In this document: positions 35,918 to 44,402 of the stretch, piece after piece
Position numbering within the stretch: the first letter of the stretch is position 1
How the letters are laid out: every line of letters begins with the position of its first letter
Source of the DNA: an uncultured Mobiluncus sp.
GTDB taxonomy: Bacteria > Actinomycetota > Actinomycetes > Actinomycetales > Actinomycetaceae
Direction: 5' to 3'
NCBI RefSeq assembly: GCF_902488535.1
Contig: NZ_CABTWO010000006.1
Span: 1-64,000, forward strand
DNA length: 64,000 nt
Position numbers and translations under genes: made by a program
Notes under the pieces: model-generated
The model's input: the letters and a program-made list of their open reading frames with translations, nothing else
What the model was told of the DNA's origin: nothing
Database searches by the model: none

Positions 35918-37822
35918 ATGGGTAAACCAGACGTGAATAACGGTGCGGGGCCGGGTGCCTCCCCCAAGGGGTCGCGTCCCGCTCGGCCCAAATTTGTTTC
36001 CCGACCCGTTTCCCGCCCCGCAAAGCCGGCAGGAAAAGCGCCGGGCGGGGTGCGAGCTGCCAACGCCGCCGAAATGTTCCCTGGTTTCGCACAAGACAAG
36101 AAACGTAGCGGCAAGGTTCCGGTGGCCATCGGCGTGGTTATTGGGGTTTTGGCCTTGGCCTACGTCGGATTGGCACTAGCCGTGTCGGGCAGTATGCCCC
36201 GAGGATCGTCTTTTGCGGGGGTTTCTGTTGGTGAGATGACCCCCGATGCCGCCATCAAGAAGCTCGATTCCGAGTTGGGGGACAAGCTGAAGCAACCTTT
36301 CCCGGTGAAACTGGGCGCCAAGACAGCGAACATCGATCCGGCCGTGGCGGGGCTGCAGCCCGATTTCGCCTCTTCCGTGCATGAGGTCGCCGATTTCTCC
36401 TTGAATCCGGTGAAGATTATCGCTCATCTCGGGGGTGCCGGAGCGCTGGACTTGAAATCGAAAATTGACGAGAAAGCGCTGGACAAAGCCGTTTCCGCGG
36501 CGGCCGCGGATTTAAAGGCCCCGCCGCAGGAAGCTGGTTTTAATTGCCAGGCGGGTCAGCTGAAACCGGTCAAGCCCGGTCCGGGGCGGGATCTGGACCT
36601 GAAAGCCGCAACCGCCCTGCTGCAAACCTCGTGGTGGAAGCAAGGAGACCCCCTGGAACTTCCCGGCAAATCTAGTGCGCCGAAGTCGACCCAGGCGCAT
36701 CTGGACGAAGCCACTAAGGGCGAGGCGAAAACCCTGATGAGCGCCCCGGTGAAGCTCAACGTGGGCGGGCAAAGCCTGGACATTCCTACTGCGGAACTGT
36801 GTCAGGACGTAACTTGGTCCCTGCGCGATGATGAACTGAAGGCCAGTTTAGACGGAGAGAAACTAAAGAAGTTCACCTTGGAGAACACCAAAGGCTTAGA
36901 AACCGAGCCGGTTGACGCTAGTTTCAGCTTTGCGTCCGGATCCCCGCAGGTAGTGGCGTCTCACGACGGGACAAAACTTGATCCGAAAAAATTGGCCGAC
37001 CGCGTAACCTTGGGAGCGACTTCGGAGGAAAACCGTGAGGTGATCGTGGATTTGACCCCGATTCCTCCGGCGTTTAGCACCGATGATGCGAATAAAGCCG
37101 GGGTGACAGAGATTATTGGCGAGTTCGCCACCCCGCTGACTCCTGATGGCATCAGAACCGGCAACTTGACCAAAGCCGCCCAAATTTTGACGGGGAAAGT
37201 TTACTTGCCGAATAAGGACTTTTCCTTAGAGCGAGACTTAGGTCCGATTACGGCCGAGAATGGATGGCATTACTCCGGGGTTTTTGAAAACGGCGTGCAC
37301 ACCCAAGCCCTCGGCGGTGGCTTGTCGCAGATGTGTGTCACGACCCTGAATGCGGCTTGGTTCGCGGGTATGGATTTGATTGAGTTCAATCCTCACGGAG
37401 TTTACTTCACCAGGTACCCGGCCGGGCGGGAATGTACCTTGTGGACCGGTTCCCTGGATTTGAAGTGGAAAAACCCGAACCCGACTCCTGTTGTGCTGCA
37501 AGGGTGGACTGGCGGAGGCCAGTTGCATATGCGTATCTGGGGCACCAAGTATTACACCGTGGAGTCAACGCAAAGTCCCCGGACGAACTATGTACAGCCC
37601 AAGACTACTGTCAACAATTGGTCCAAGTGTGTGCCCTCCGGAGCAGGTCAGCCCGGTTTTACTATCAGCAACACGCGGACCCGCTACCTGAACGGCAAAA
37701 AGGTAGATTCCAAAACTTACACTCACACCTACGCGCCGGATAATGCGGTAGTGTGCGCGAAGGATTTAGCCGCTCAACAAGCTAGTGAAGACGCAGCCCC
37801 GTCCCAAGACACAGACGACTAG
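35918..37822 (+). CDS. VanW family envelope protein
   Basis: Membrane-anchored protein of 634 residues. A basic, Pro/Ala-rich cytoplasmic N-terminus (1-65) precedes one membrane helix (about 67-88). The extracellular part starts with peptidoglycan-binding (PG_binding_4-like) sequence. It ends in a VanW domain: FSLERDLGPITAENGWHY, GGGLSQMCVTTLNAAWFAG and a final strand region near YYTVESTQSPR. VanW proteins accompany vancomycin-resistance clusters in enterococci, but most chromosomal copies, as here, have no van genes nearby and their role is unknown. The ATG follows GAGGGGA. Confidence 0.88.
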   Translation: MGKPDVNNGAGPGASPKGSRPARPKFVSRPVSRPAKPAGKAPGGVRAANAAEMFPGFAQDKKRSGKVPVAIGVVIGVLALAYVGLALAVSGSMPRGSSFAGVSVGEMTPDAAIKKLDSELGDKLKQPFPVKLGAKTANIDPAVAGLQPDFASSVHEVADFSLNPVKIIAHLGGAGALDLKSKIDEKALDKAVSAAAADLKAPPQEAGFNCQAGQLKPVKPGPGRDLDLKAATALLQTSWWKQGDPLELPGKSSAPKSTQAHLDEATKGEAKTLMSAPVKLNVGGQSLDIPTAELCQDVTWSLRDDELKASLDGEKLKKFTLENTKGLETEPVDASFSFASGSPQVVASHDGTKLDPKKLADRVTLGATSEENREVIVDLTPIPPAFSTDDANKAGVTEIIGEFATPLTPDGIRTGNLTKAAQILTGKVYLPNKDFSLERDLGPITAENGWHYSGVFENGVHTQALGGGLSQMCVTTLNAAWFAGMDLIEFNPHGVYFTRYPAGRECTLWTGSLDLKWKNPNPTPVVLQGWTGGGQLHMRIWGTKYYTVESTQSPRTNYVQPKTTVNNWSKCVPSGAGQPGFTISNTRTRYLNGKKVDSKTYTHTYAPDNAVVCAKDLAAQQASEDAAPSQDTDD

Positions 37823-37863
37823 CCGACAGGTGAACCTGAGACGACACGGGGTAGGATAGACCT

Positions 37864-38187
37864 ATGACTTACGTGATAGCTCAACCTTGTGTAGATGTGA
37901 AAGATAAGGCTTGCGTTGACGAGTGCCCGGTGGACTGCATTTATGAAGGTGAACGCACCCTGTACATCAATCCGCTGGAGTGTGTGGATTGCGGAGCTTG
38001 CGAGCCGGTGTGCCCGCCGCAGGCAATCTATTATGAAGACGACTTGCCCGCGCCGTGGACGGACTTCTTGCGGGCAAACCGGGACTTTTTCGCCGACTTT
38101 GAAAACCCGACTCCCGGAGGGGCCTCGGTAGTGGGCAAGGTCGACAAGGACGACCCGATGGTCGCCGCGCTACCTCCCCAGGGTTGA
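37864..38187 (+). CDS. fdxA: Ferredoxin FdxA (7Fe type)
   Basis: Small electron carrier of 107 residues. Cluster-binding cysteines lie in CVDVKDKACVDECPVDCIYEG and CVDCGACEPVCPPQAIYYEDD, the pattern of one [3Fe-4S] and one [4Fe-4S] cluster found in actinobacterial FdxA. Partners could include oxidoreductases or P450s, but none is adjacent. TAGGAT lies exactly 6 nt before the ATG and no ribosome site is visible, so a leaderless mRNA is likely. Confidence 0.94.
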   Translation: MTYVIAQPCVDVKDKACVDECPVDCIYEGERTLYINPLECVDCGACEPVCPPQAIYYEDDLPAPWTDFLRANRDFFADFENPTPGGASVVGKVDKDDPMVAALPPQG

Positions 38188-38309
38188 TTTCTGTACCGTT
38201 CGGTGTATTTTCCCTCGGCTGACAGAACGCCCCCTCAACGTACGAGACGGTGCGAATCGCAACGGCATCGCTCTTGTGATTTCCATATAAATTATTGATG
38301 GTAAAACCA

Positions 38310-38359
38310 TTGGACGAAACACGGGTAGGGGAGTACTATATTTCTAAGGACTTAAGTCC
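38310..38359 (+). promoter_or_regulatory. Probable gltA promoter with overlapping palindrome
   Basis: TTGGAC (38310-38315), an 18-nt spacer and TACTAT (38334-38339) make a plausible promoter for citrate synthase. The perfect 12-bp palindrome GGACTTAAGTCC (38348-38359) begins 8 nt downstream of the -10, about where transcription would start, a good position for an operator. The leader to the ATG would then be about 85 nt. Confidence 0.45.
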
Positions 38360-38432
38360 CAAAGCTCCCAAGCCTGGCAATGCTGCCGGACCAGCGCTTA
38401 TATGAAAATCAAAATGATCGAGGAGGAATCTC

Positions 38433-39737
38433 ATGGGTGAGAAAAACGGAGAGTACTTTATTCAATCTGACCAGAAGCGATTGGATACCCCTTTCCACCA
38501 AGCCACGCAAGGCAACAGCGGTCTTGAAATCAACAAACTGCTGAGTACCACTGGCAACGTCACTTTGGACTACGGTTTTGGCAACACTGCCAACTGTGAA
38601 TCCAAGGTGACTTACATTGACGGCGCCAAAGGGGTGCTGCGTTACCGCGGTTACCCGATTGAGGAACTGGCTCGTGAATCCAGTTTCGTGGAGGTCGCTT
38701 ACCTCTTGATTTATGGTGACCTGCCCAACGCGAAGTCCCTGGAAACTTTCACCCATAAAATCAAGCGCAACCGCCTGTTGCCCGAAGACTTCAAGGCCTT
38801 CTTTACGGCCTTCCCCTCTAACGGTCACCCCATGTCAATGCTCCAGGCGGGCGTTGCCGGTCTGGCGACCTACTATGAGGACACTTTGAACCCCCTCGAC
38901 CCCGAACAGCTCGAAGAAGCCACGATTCAGCTGATTGCCAAGCTCTCCGTCATGGTCGCGACCATCGCGAAGCGTGCCGCCGGTCTGCCTCAGCTGTACC
39001 CGGATGCGTCTCGTGACCTGACCGAGGACTTTATCCGGATGTGTTTCGGGCTGCCCTACCAGTCCTTCGATATCGATCCGGCGATGGTTCGCGCTTTGGA
39101 CCGCCTGTTCATTCTGCACGCCGACCACGAACAGAACTGCTCGACCTCGACGGTGCGTTTCGTGGGCTCCTCTCATGCGAACCTTTACACTTCGGTGGCA
39201 TCCGGGGTGGGCGCGTTGGCCGGTCCGCTGCACGGCGGGGCTAACGAGGCAGTGCTGCGAATGCTGATTCAGCTGCGGGACACGGATATGACGGTTAAGA
39301 CTTTCGTCGAAAAGGTTAAGAACAAGGAAGACGGTATCAAGCTGATGGGCTTTGGTCACCGTGTGTACAAGGCTTACGACCCGCGCGCCGCCCTAGTGAA
39401 GGAATCCGCCCACGAAGTCTTGAGCCGTTTGGGCAAGGCCGACAAGCTGCTGGACTTGGCGCTGGAGCTGGAGGGCATCGCGCTGAGCGACGACTACTTC
39501 GTTTCCCGTAACCTCTACCCGAACGTGGACTTCTACACTGGCTTGATTTACCGCGCGATGGGCTTCCCGATGAAGATGTTTACCCCGTTGTTTGCGGTGG
39601 GCCGTCTGCCGGGCTGGATTGCCCAGTATCGCGAAATGGTTGCCGATCCGGCCACCAAGATTGCTCGCCCGCGTCAGGTTTACATCGGACACACCGAGCG
39701 TCACTACGAGAACCTGCGTTCCCGTTCTGCCAGGTAA
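38433..39737 (+). CDS. gltA: Citrate synthase
   Basis: Enzyme of 434 residues that condenses acetyl-CoA and oxaloacetate to citrate. Catalytic regions are present: HADHEQNCSTSTVRFVGSS, GPLHGGANEAVLRML and GFGHRVYKAYDPRA, with the acidic catalytic residue further on. Length and sequence fit the type II, NADH-sensitive class common in bacteria. The ATG is preceded by a strong GAGGAGG. No other TCA-cycle genes are in the window. In anaerobic Actinomycetaceae it may serve glutamate synthesis more than a full cycle. Confidence 0.95.
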   Translation: MGEKNGEYFIQSDQKRLDTPFHQATQGNSGLEINKLLSTTGNVTLDYGFGNTANCESKVTYIDGAKGVLRYRGYPIEELARESSFVEVAYLLIYGDLPNAKSLETFTHKIKRNRLLPEDFKAFFTAFPSNGHPMSMLQAGVAGLATYYEDTLNPLDPEQLEEATIQLIAKLSVMVATIAKRAAGLPQLYPDASRDLTEDFIRMCFGLPYQSFDIDPAMVRALDRLFILHADHEQNCSTSTVRFVGSSHANLYTSVASGVGALAGPLHGGANEAVLRMLIQLRDTDMTVKTFVEKVKNKEDGIKLMGFGHRVYKAYDPRAALVKESAHEVLSRLGKADKLLDLALELEGIALSDDYFVSRNLYPNVDFYTGLIYRAMGFPMKMFTPLFAVGRLPGWIAQYREMVADPATKIARPRQVYIGHTERHYENLRSRSAR

Positions 39738-39757
39738 GCGGCTTTTTGTGTCTCCCT

Positions 39758-39809
39758 GCCCCGCCTGTTTACCGGCGGCGCGTAATGCGCTCCGGCGCAG
39801 GCGGTGAGG
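39758..39809 (+). other. GC-rich hairpin between gltA and dapD
   Basis: CCGCCTG (39761-39767) pairs with CAGGCGG (39798-39804), with a further small stem inside the loop. It has no U-run. It may end gltA transcription or be part of the dapD leader. Confidence 0.3.
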
Positions 39810-39851
39810 CGAGGCAAAATTGTTGACATTATTTTAGAGAGAAGGAAAAAC

Positions 39852-40814
39852 ATGGTTAAGAAAGTTTGGGGTGTCGGCCTGACGGCCGAAACTGAGAGCG
39901 GAAAGTCGCTGGACACCTGGTACCCTTACATTTTCGAGGGCGACGTGGACGAGGCGAAGGCGAAAGAGCTGACCGCGAAGCTGGCGCACCTGGAGGGCAA
40001 GGACGATGCTCGCCTGATCGTTAACAAGGTCATTACCGTGACCGCCGATTTGGAGGACGATGTCCAGAGCGCTCCTGATGGGTACTTGCGTTTGCACGCC
40101 CTGTCGTGGCGCATAGTGAAACCCAACACGTTGAGTTTGGAAGGCCTGTTCGACAAACTAAACCTGGTGGCGTGGACCAGCCGCGGAGCTTGTGATTACG
40201 AGAACTTCGAGGAAACCCGTCTGCGCCTGATGACCAAGTACGGCATCGGCGCCAATATCCGTTGTGTGGATCGGATTCCCCGGATGACCACCTATGTGAC
40301 TCCGGACGGGGTGCGGATTGCCAATACTGAAAACGTGCGGTTGGGGGCTTACCTGCATCCAGGCACCGAGATTGGCTATACCGGATTCGTGAACTACAAC
40401 GCAGGGACCCTCGGAGCGGCCCGGATTGAGGGGCGGCTGTCGCAGGGCGTGACTGTGGACGAAGGCACGACTTTGGCTGGTGGAGCTTCTACCGCGGGTA
40501 CTTTGGCGGTGGGAGCGCACAAGCGCGTGTCCCTGGGTAAGAAGTGTCACATGGGGGCGAACTCCGGTTTGGCGATTCCGCTGGGAGACGACTGCGTTGT
40601 TGAAGGCGGCTTGTATTTGAACAGCGACACCAAGGTTTACTACATGCCTTCCGGCGGTGTTATGCCTGGTGATACCGGGTTCTTTATCGAGCCAAAGACG
40701 ATGTTGGCTGAGGAGCTGGCAGGAGTTTCCCACGCCGTGTTCCGCCGCAACTCGCAGACGGGTCGTGTCGAGGCCGTGTCTCGCGGTGGTACAGCCATCG
40801 AGTTCTCAGACTGA
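39852..40814 (+). CDS. dapD: Tetrahydrodipicolinate N-succinyltransferase
   Basis: Enzyme of 320 residues in the succinylase branch of lysine and meso-diaminopimelate synthesis, transferring succinyl from succinyl-CoA to tetrahydrodipicolinate. The C-terminal half shows left-handed beta-helix (hexapeptide) repeats, with NTENVRLGAYLHPGTEIGYT and GASTAGTLAVGAHKRVSLG. This is the long actinobacterial DapD form. ATG 39852 has GAAGGA 6 nt upstream; the earlier in-frame ATG at 39804 is rejected. A bidirectional terminator follows. Confidence 0.93.
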   Translation: MVKKVWGVGLTAETESGKSLDTWYPYIFEGDVDEAKAKELTAKLAHLEGKDDARLIVNKVITVTADLEDDVQSAPDGYLRLHALSWRIVKPNTLSLEGLFDKLNLVAWTSRGACDYENFEETRLRLMTKYGIGANIRCVDRIPRMTTYVTPDGVRIANTENVRLGAYLHPGTEIGYTGFVNYNAGTLGAARIEGRLSQGVTVDEGTTLAGGASTAGTLAVGAHKRVSLGKKCHMGANSGLAIPLGDDCVVEGGLYLNSDTKVYYMPSGGVMPGDTGFFIEPKTMLAEELAGVSHAVFRRNSQTGRVEAVSRGGTAIEFSD

Positions 40815-40851
40815 GAATCCGCCAGTTTGGCGCTGTTTTTTGGATTAATGC

Positions 40852-40883
40852 TTTTTGGGGCTGGCACACGCCAGCCCCAAAAA
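40852..40883. terminator. Bidirectional terminator between dapD and the CWB2-CAP gene
   Basis: A 13-bp perfect inverted repeat, TTTTTGGGGCTGG (40852-40864) and its complement (40871-40883), with loop CACACG. T/A runs at both ends let it serve both converging genes. Confidence 0.8.
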
Positions 40884-40940
40884 GTTTATTAAGTTAGGAA
40901 AAGTTTATTCAGTTGGGTGTTTTGCCTGTTTAAGAACCCT

Positions 40941-42374
40941 TTACCGGCAAAACATCTGGGTCGCGTAGGACGAATTCGGCCCGTCGAACCACACCCCGAT
41001 ACCGGTGGTGGTGAAGCCGGATTCCATCAGGTTCGCGAAGTGCCCCGGTGAGTGAATCCAGTTGGTGACGTGCTTGGCGCCGCCCTGGCCAGCGGGGAAG
41101 AAGCCCATGTGCCAGTCAATGTTTTCACCTATCATGCGGCAAGGATGGCCAAAGATAGAGTTGATGCCGTTTGGGGCTCCGTCGGAATGCTCGAATTCTC
41201 CGGTTTCAGCCATATGTTTTGACCAGGCGCGAGCCATGGCATCCATGGTGGGGTTGCGAGTCAGGGGAGCGATACCGTCCTGGGCTCGTCGTGCATTAAT
41301 CCCGGCATGGATAGCCGCTTCCTCTTGGGCGGCGGCTTGCTCCATCGAGGCTGCCGTATTGCTGGGATTATTCGGTTGGGCTGGTTTGGCCGGTTGGGCC
41401 GGCGGAGTAAATTCGGTACCGCTGGCAATCATCTGCATGACCTGCGGATTCCAGATGCTGCCACCCAAGAAAATGGGGGAAGCCGTATTATTATGCGTGT
41501 AACCTGCGGCGATATTTATCCCGGAGCTCGGCGAGATAGAGGACAGGATGATGGGGCCGTCCTGGAGCGCTCCCCCGGAAACAGAATCAGCCAGCACGTC
41601 ACCGCGAGCCACGTAGAAGGTTCCCTTGTGACCGGGGAAAGCGTGGTTGGCAATAGCCAGGGAGGTGACGTAGCGGTTCTCTCCCTGCAGACGGTCAGTG
41701 GCTATCCCTTGGGAAACTTCGCCAAGCACCGCGGCGGACACGGCCCCCGGCCCGCCCAAGGCGATGACCTTGTGGACTCCAAGCGCCTTAATGGTATTGG
41801 CGGCGAAAGCATTATTTCCGTTGGGATTGACCAAAATGACCGGACCGTCAGTGAGAACCCCACCAGCTACCGCGTCGGGGGAGCCGTCCCCGGCGCCACT
41901 GGCGATATAAGTCACGGTTGCGCCGCTGGGGAAGGCGGTAGCGGCGATCTTTGCTGAGGTTTCATAGCGGGTGGCTCCGAAGATTCGGGCGGTAGGCTTA
42001 TTCCCAGCTACTCGGGCTAAAGTAGCGTCGGAAACCACCCCCGGTCCACCTAGAGCGATGACTTTACCGCTGACTTTCAAGCCGGACACATACTGGGCGG
42101 CAGCATTATTGTTGCCGTTTGGGTTGACCAAAACAATCGGGCCTCCCGGCAGGGACCCTGCTGAGAGAGCATCGGCTAAAACGTCGCCGCGTGCCAAGTA
42201 AACATTTTCCGCGGAGGAGGGATAAGCGTGGCGTGAAATCGCCACGGAAGTTTCGTAACGGTTAGAGCCCGCGAGCTGGTTGAAACCCTCAGCGTTAGCA
42301 GCGGCGCAGGTGATGGTAGACGCGCCAGTCAAAGCAAGAGCACAAACCGCGACAATGAAATGTTTCCGGTTCAT
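40941..42374 (-). CDS. Secreted CAP-domain protein with CWB2 repeats
   Basis: Exported protein of 477 residues. A signal peptide ending near CAAANA is followed directly by three CWB2 repeats (QLAGSNRYET, RIFGATRYET, RLQGENRYVT). After a Pro/Asn linker comes a C-terminal CAP/SCP domain, with AMARAWSKHMAETGEFEHS, GENIDW and NWIHSPGHFANLMESGF. CAP proteins bind lipids or act in cell-wall biology, and the bacterial role is mostly unknown. Here the CWB2 part is N-terminal, as in the NlpC/P60 protein but unlike the protease at 14537. Confidence 0.87.
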   Translation of the reverse strand: MNRKHFIVAVCALALTGASTITCAAANAEGFNQLAGSNRYETSVAISRHAYPSSAENVYLARGDVLADALSAGSLPGGPIVLVNPNGNNNAAAQYVSGLKVSGKVIALGGPGVVSDATLARVAGNKPTARIFGATRYETSAKIAATAFPSGATVTYIASGAGDGSPDAVAGGVLTDGPVILVNPNGNNAFAANTIKALGVHKVIALGGPGAVSAAVLGEVSQGIATDRLQGENRYVTSLAIANHAFPGHKGTFYVARGDVLADSVSGGALQDGPIILSSISPSSGINIAAGYTHNNTASPIFLGGSIWNPQVMQMIASGTEFTPPAQPAKPAQPNNPSNTAASMEQAAAQEEAAIHAGINARRAQDGIAPLTRNPTMDAMARAWSKHMAETGEFEHSDGAPNGINSIFGHPCRMIGENIDWHMGFFPAGQGGAKHVTNWIHSPGHFANLMESGFTTTGIGVWFDGPNSSYATQMFCR

Positions 42375-42449
42375 ATCAGGTCCTTTCGGTAGTCGGGGTG
42401 TATTTATTGTGACATACCGGGCATACGAAAAGTTCCGTTTCGGGGTAAC

Positions 42450-43967
42450 TCAGATTTCGTGGTCTTTGGGGGAGGCCGGCACGCGGCGCAGAGCTAGGCT
42501 CATCGCTTCGCGCAGGTTTGCGGCAGCCTGAATTTTGAATCCTCGCGGAGCCTTCAGGCCCCCCGCGGCGGCGGCAGGCACAATAGCGCCGGTGAATCCC
42601 AGTCGAGCCGCTTCCGCCACCCGGCGAGACACCGAGGTACAGGAACGGATTTCTCCGGTCAGCGAGACTTCCCCAAAAGCCACCAGACCAGGGTCGATGA
42701 CCTGACCTGTTACGGCTGAAGCCGCCGCGAGCGCAACCGCCAAGTCTACTGCCGGCTCGACCGCTCTGGCCCCGCCCACTGTAGAGACGTAAGCGTCCAA
42801 GGTGCCAAAAGGCAGTTTCAGCCGAGCTTGCAGGACGGCCAGCATCATGGCGGTGCGGGAATAATCCAAGCCGGAAACGGTGCGCCGCGGTGAACCGCCC
42901 GCAATGGGGGTGGCCAGGGCTTCTATCTCTATAGGCAGGGCGCGCCGGCCTTCCAGCGACATGGTGACGCAGGCTCCGGGCACCGGCTCGGCCGTTTTGC
43001 TGAGGAACAGGCCGCTGGGATCCTCGATGCCTTCGATGCCGGATTCGACCATTTGAAAGAAACCGACTGCGTCCGTAGGCCCGTAGCGGTTTTTCACTGC
43101 GCGCAACAGCCGCAGTTCCCCAGTTCGTTCGCCCTCGAACTGGCAGACCACGTCCACCAGGTGTTCCAGGGTACGCGGGCCGGCCACCGCCCCGTCCTTG
43201 GTAACATGCCCCACCAAGATCAGTGCCATGTGGCGACTTTTTGCCGCGTCAATGAGCCGGGCCGCGACTTCGCGAACCTGAGCCGGGCCGCCGATAGAGG
43301 TGTCCATAGTGGGATCAGTCAGGGTCTGAATGGAGTCAATGATGGTTAAATCCGGGCCGATAGTATCGATTTGGGCCAAGGCCTGCGAGACTTGGGTTTC
43401 CGCTGCCAGATAGAGGTTTTCCGCTACTCCACCGATACGATTTGCGCGGGACAGCACCGCTTCGGCAGTTTCCTCGCCGGTGAGGTACAGGACAGTTTTG
43501 CCCTCAGTATCCGCAGCGGCGGGGGCAGGTGAATCGGGGGAAACCAAGCGTAGCCCGGATTTTTTCTCACTGGCACCGGGGGAGTGCGGGGCCGCGCCTT
43601 GGGCAATCCGGGCGGCGACCTCTAACAGCAGCGTTGACTTCCCGATTCCCGGCTCACCAGCCAGCAAGATGACCGCACCGGGGACAATACCGCCGCTGAG
43701 GACTCGATCGAATTCGCCCACTCCGGTCGGTAGGCGCACCGCCCGTTCGGTGGAGTACTGGCCAATAGGTTTGGCTGGGGACGCCGGGCGCCCGTATCCG
43801 CCGGAACTGCGCACCGCGGTTCCCCCCGCCGCCCGAGCGGAACTTTTCGCCAGGACCACGTTTTCTTCCAGGGTGCCCCACTGGCCGCAACCGCGGCATT
43901 GGCCAGCCCATTTGGGCCATTCTTCCCCGCAGTTGGAGCACACGTAAACCGTTTTTTCTTTCGCCAT
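42450..43967 (-). CDS. radA: DNA repair protein RadA
   Basis: RecA-like ATPase of 505 residues that promotes branch migration during recombination. The N-terminal C4 zinc finger is CSNCGEEWPKWAGQCRGCG. Walker A reads GEPGIGKSTLLLE, and the RadA-specific motif KNRYG is present (KNRFG in most species). The C-terminal Lon-like domain lacks protease residues, as expected. A short Gly/Ser insertion follows Walker A. GGAG precedes the ATG. Confidence 0.95.
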   Translation of the reverse strand: MAKEKTVYVCSNCGEEWPKWAGQCRGCGQWGTLEENVVLAKSSARAAGGTAVRSSGGYGRPASPAKPIGQYSTERAVRLPTGVGEFDRVLSGGIVPGAVILLAGEPGIGKSTLLLEVAARIAQGAAPHSPGASEKKSGLRLVSPDSPAPAAADTEGKTVLYLTGEETAEAVLSRANRIGGVAENLYLAAETQVSQALAQIDTIGPDLTIIDSIQTLTDPTMDTSIGGPAQVREVAARLIDAAKSRHMALILVGHVTKDGAVAGPRTLEHLVDVVCQFEGERTGELRLLRAVKNRYGPTDAVGFFQMVESGIEGIEDPSGLFLSKTAEPVPGACVTMSLEGRRALPIEIEALATPIAGGSPRRTVSGLDYSRTAMMLAVLQARLKLPFGTLDAYVSTVGGARAVEPAVDLAVALAAASAVTGQVIDPGLVAFGEVSLTGEIRSCTSVSRRVAEAARLGFTGAIVPAAAAGGLKAPRGFKIQAAANLREAMSLALRRVPASPKDHEI

Positions 43968-44131
43968 GACTCCATCGTCTCACAACCCCCGGATGTGAAA
44001 AATCGCGAGTTTTGAAACCCGAGCACTGCGCGATGAATCCCTATACCGGGGCGAACGCCCCGCACCAAATCAACCAAACAATACCTGGAAAACGCCTAAA
44101 AAACGATGGATAACAGGACGGGATAATCATA

Positions 44132-44238
44132 GGGATACTTGCTGGGTTGCGGTTATAAGGTGGGATTTAGGTCGTAGCTGCCATTATTGGCAGCTACGAC
44201 CCTATTTTCACCTTTAATCAACGCACACTTCGAAACCC
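44132..44238 (-). repeat. Intergenic palindromic element, copy E (inverted)
   Basis: The stem is GGTCGTAGCTGCC (44170-44182) with GGCAGCTACGACC (44189-44201) and loop ATTATT, the complement of the AATAAT seen in the other copies, so this copy runs in the minus direction. Its stem variant matches copy B. Outer arms AAGGTG and CACCTT and the tail GATACTTGCTGGGTTGCGG are well kept. It lies in the 435-bp gap between divergent radA and menA; apart from the palindrome at 44254 I see nothing else there. Confidence 0.8.
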
Positions 44239-44253
44239 CACACCCGGGGTCAC

Positions 44254-44271
44254 AAATTAACTGGTTAATTT
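44254..44271. promoter_or_regulatory. Palindrome upstream of menA
   Basis: AAATTAAC and GTTAATTT flank a central TG, forming an 18-bp near-perfect palindrome about 130 bp before menA. The size and AT-richness suit an operator, but the regulator is unknown. Confidence 0.35.
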
Positions 44272-44402
44272 CAGGTTAAAACCGCGTTAGACTTTTAAGG
44301 CAATTTGCGGCCGGAACCCGCTGGGCGACCCCAGAACCTTGTGAAAGCGCGAAACCTCACACCCGGTGCCGCAACGATTGCAACGCAAAGAAAGGAACCC
44401 CG

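Noticed and set aside
35918..37822. Vancomycin resistance gene cluster, suggested by the VanW domain
   Set aside because: No ligase, VanH, VanX or VanRS genes are near. Chromosomal VanW-domain proteins are common without resistance.
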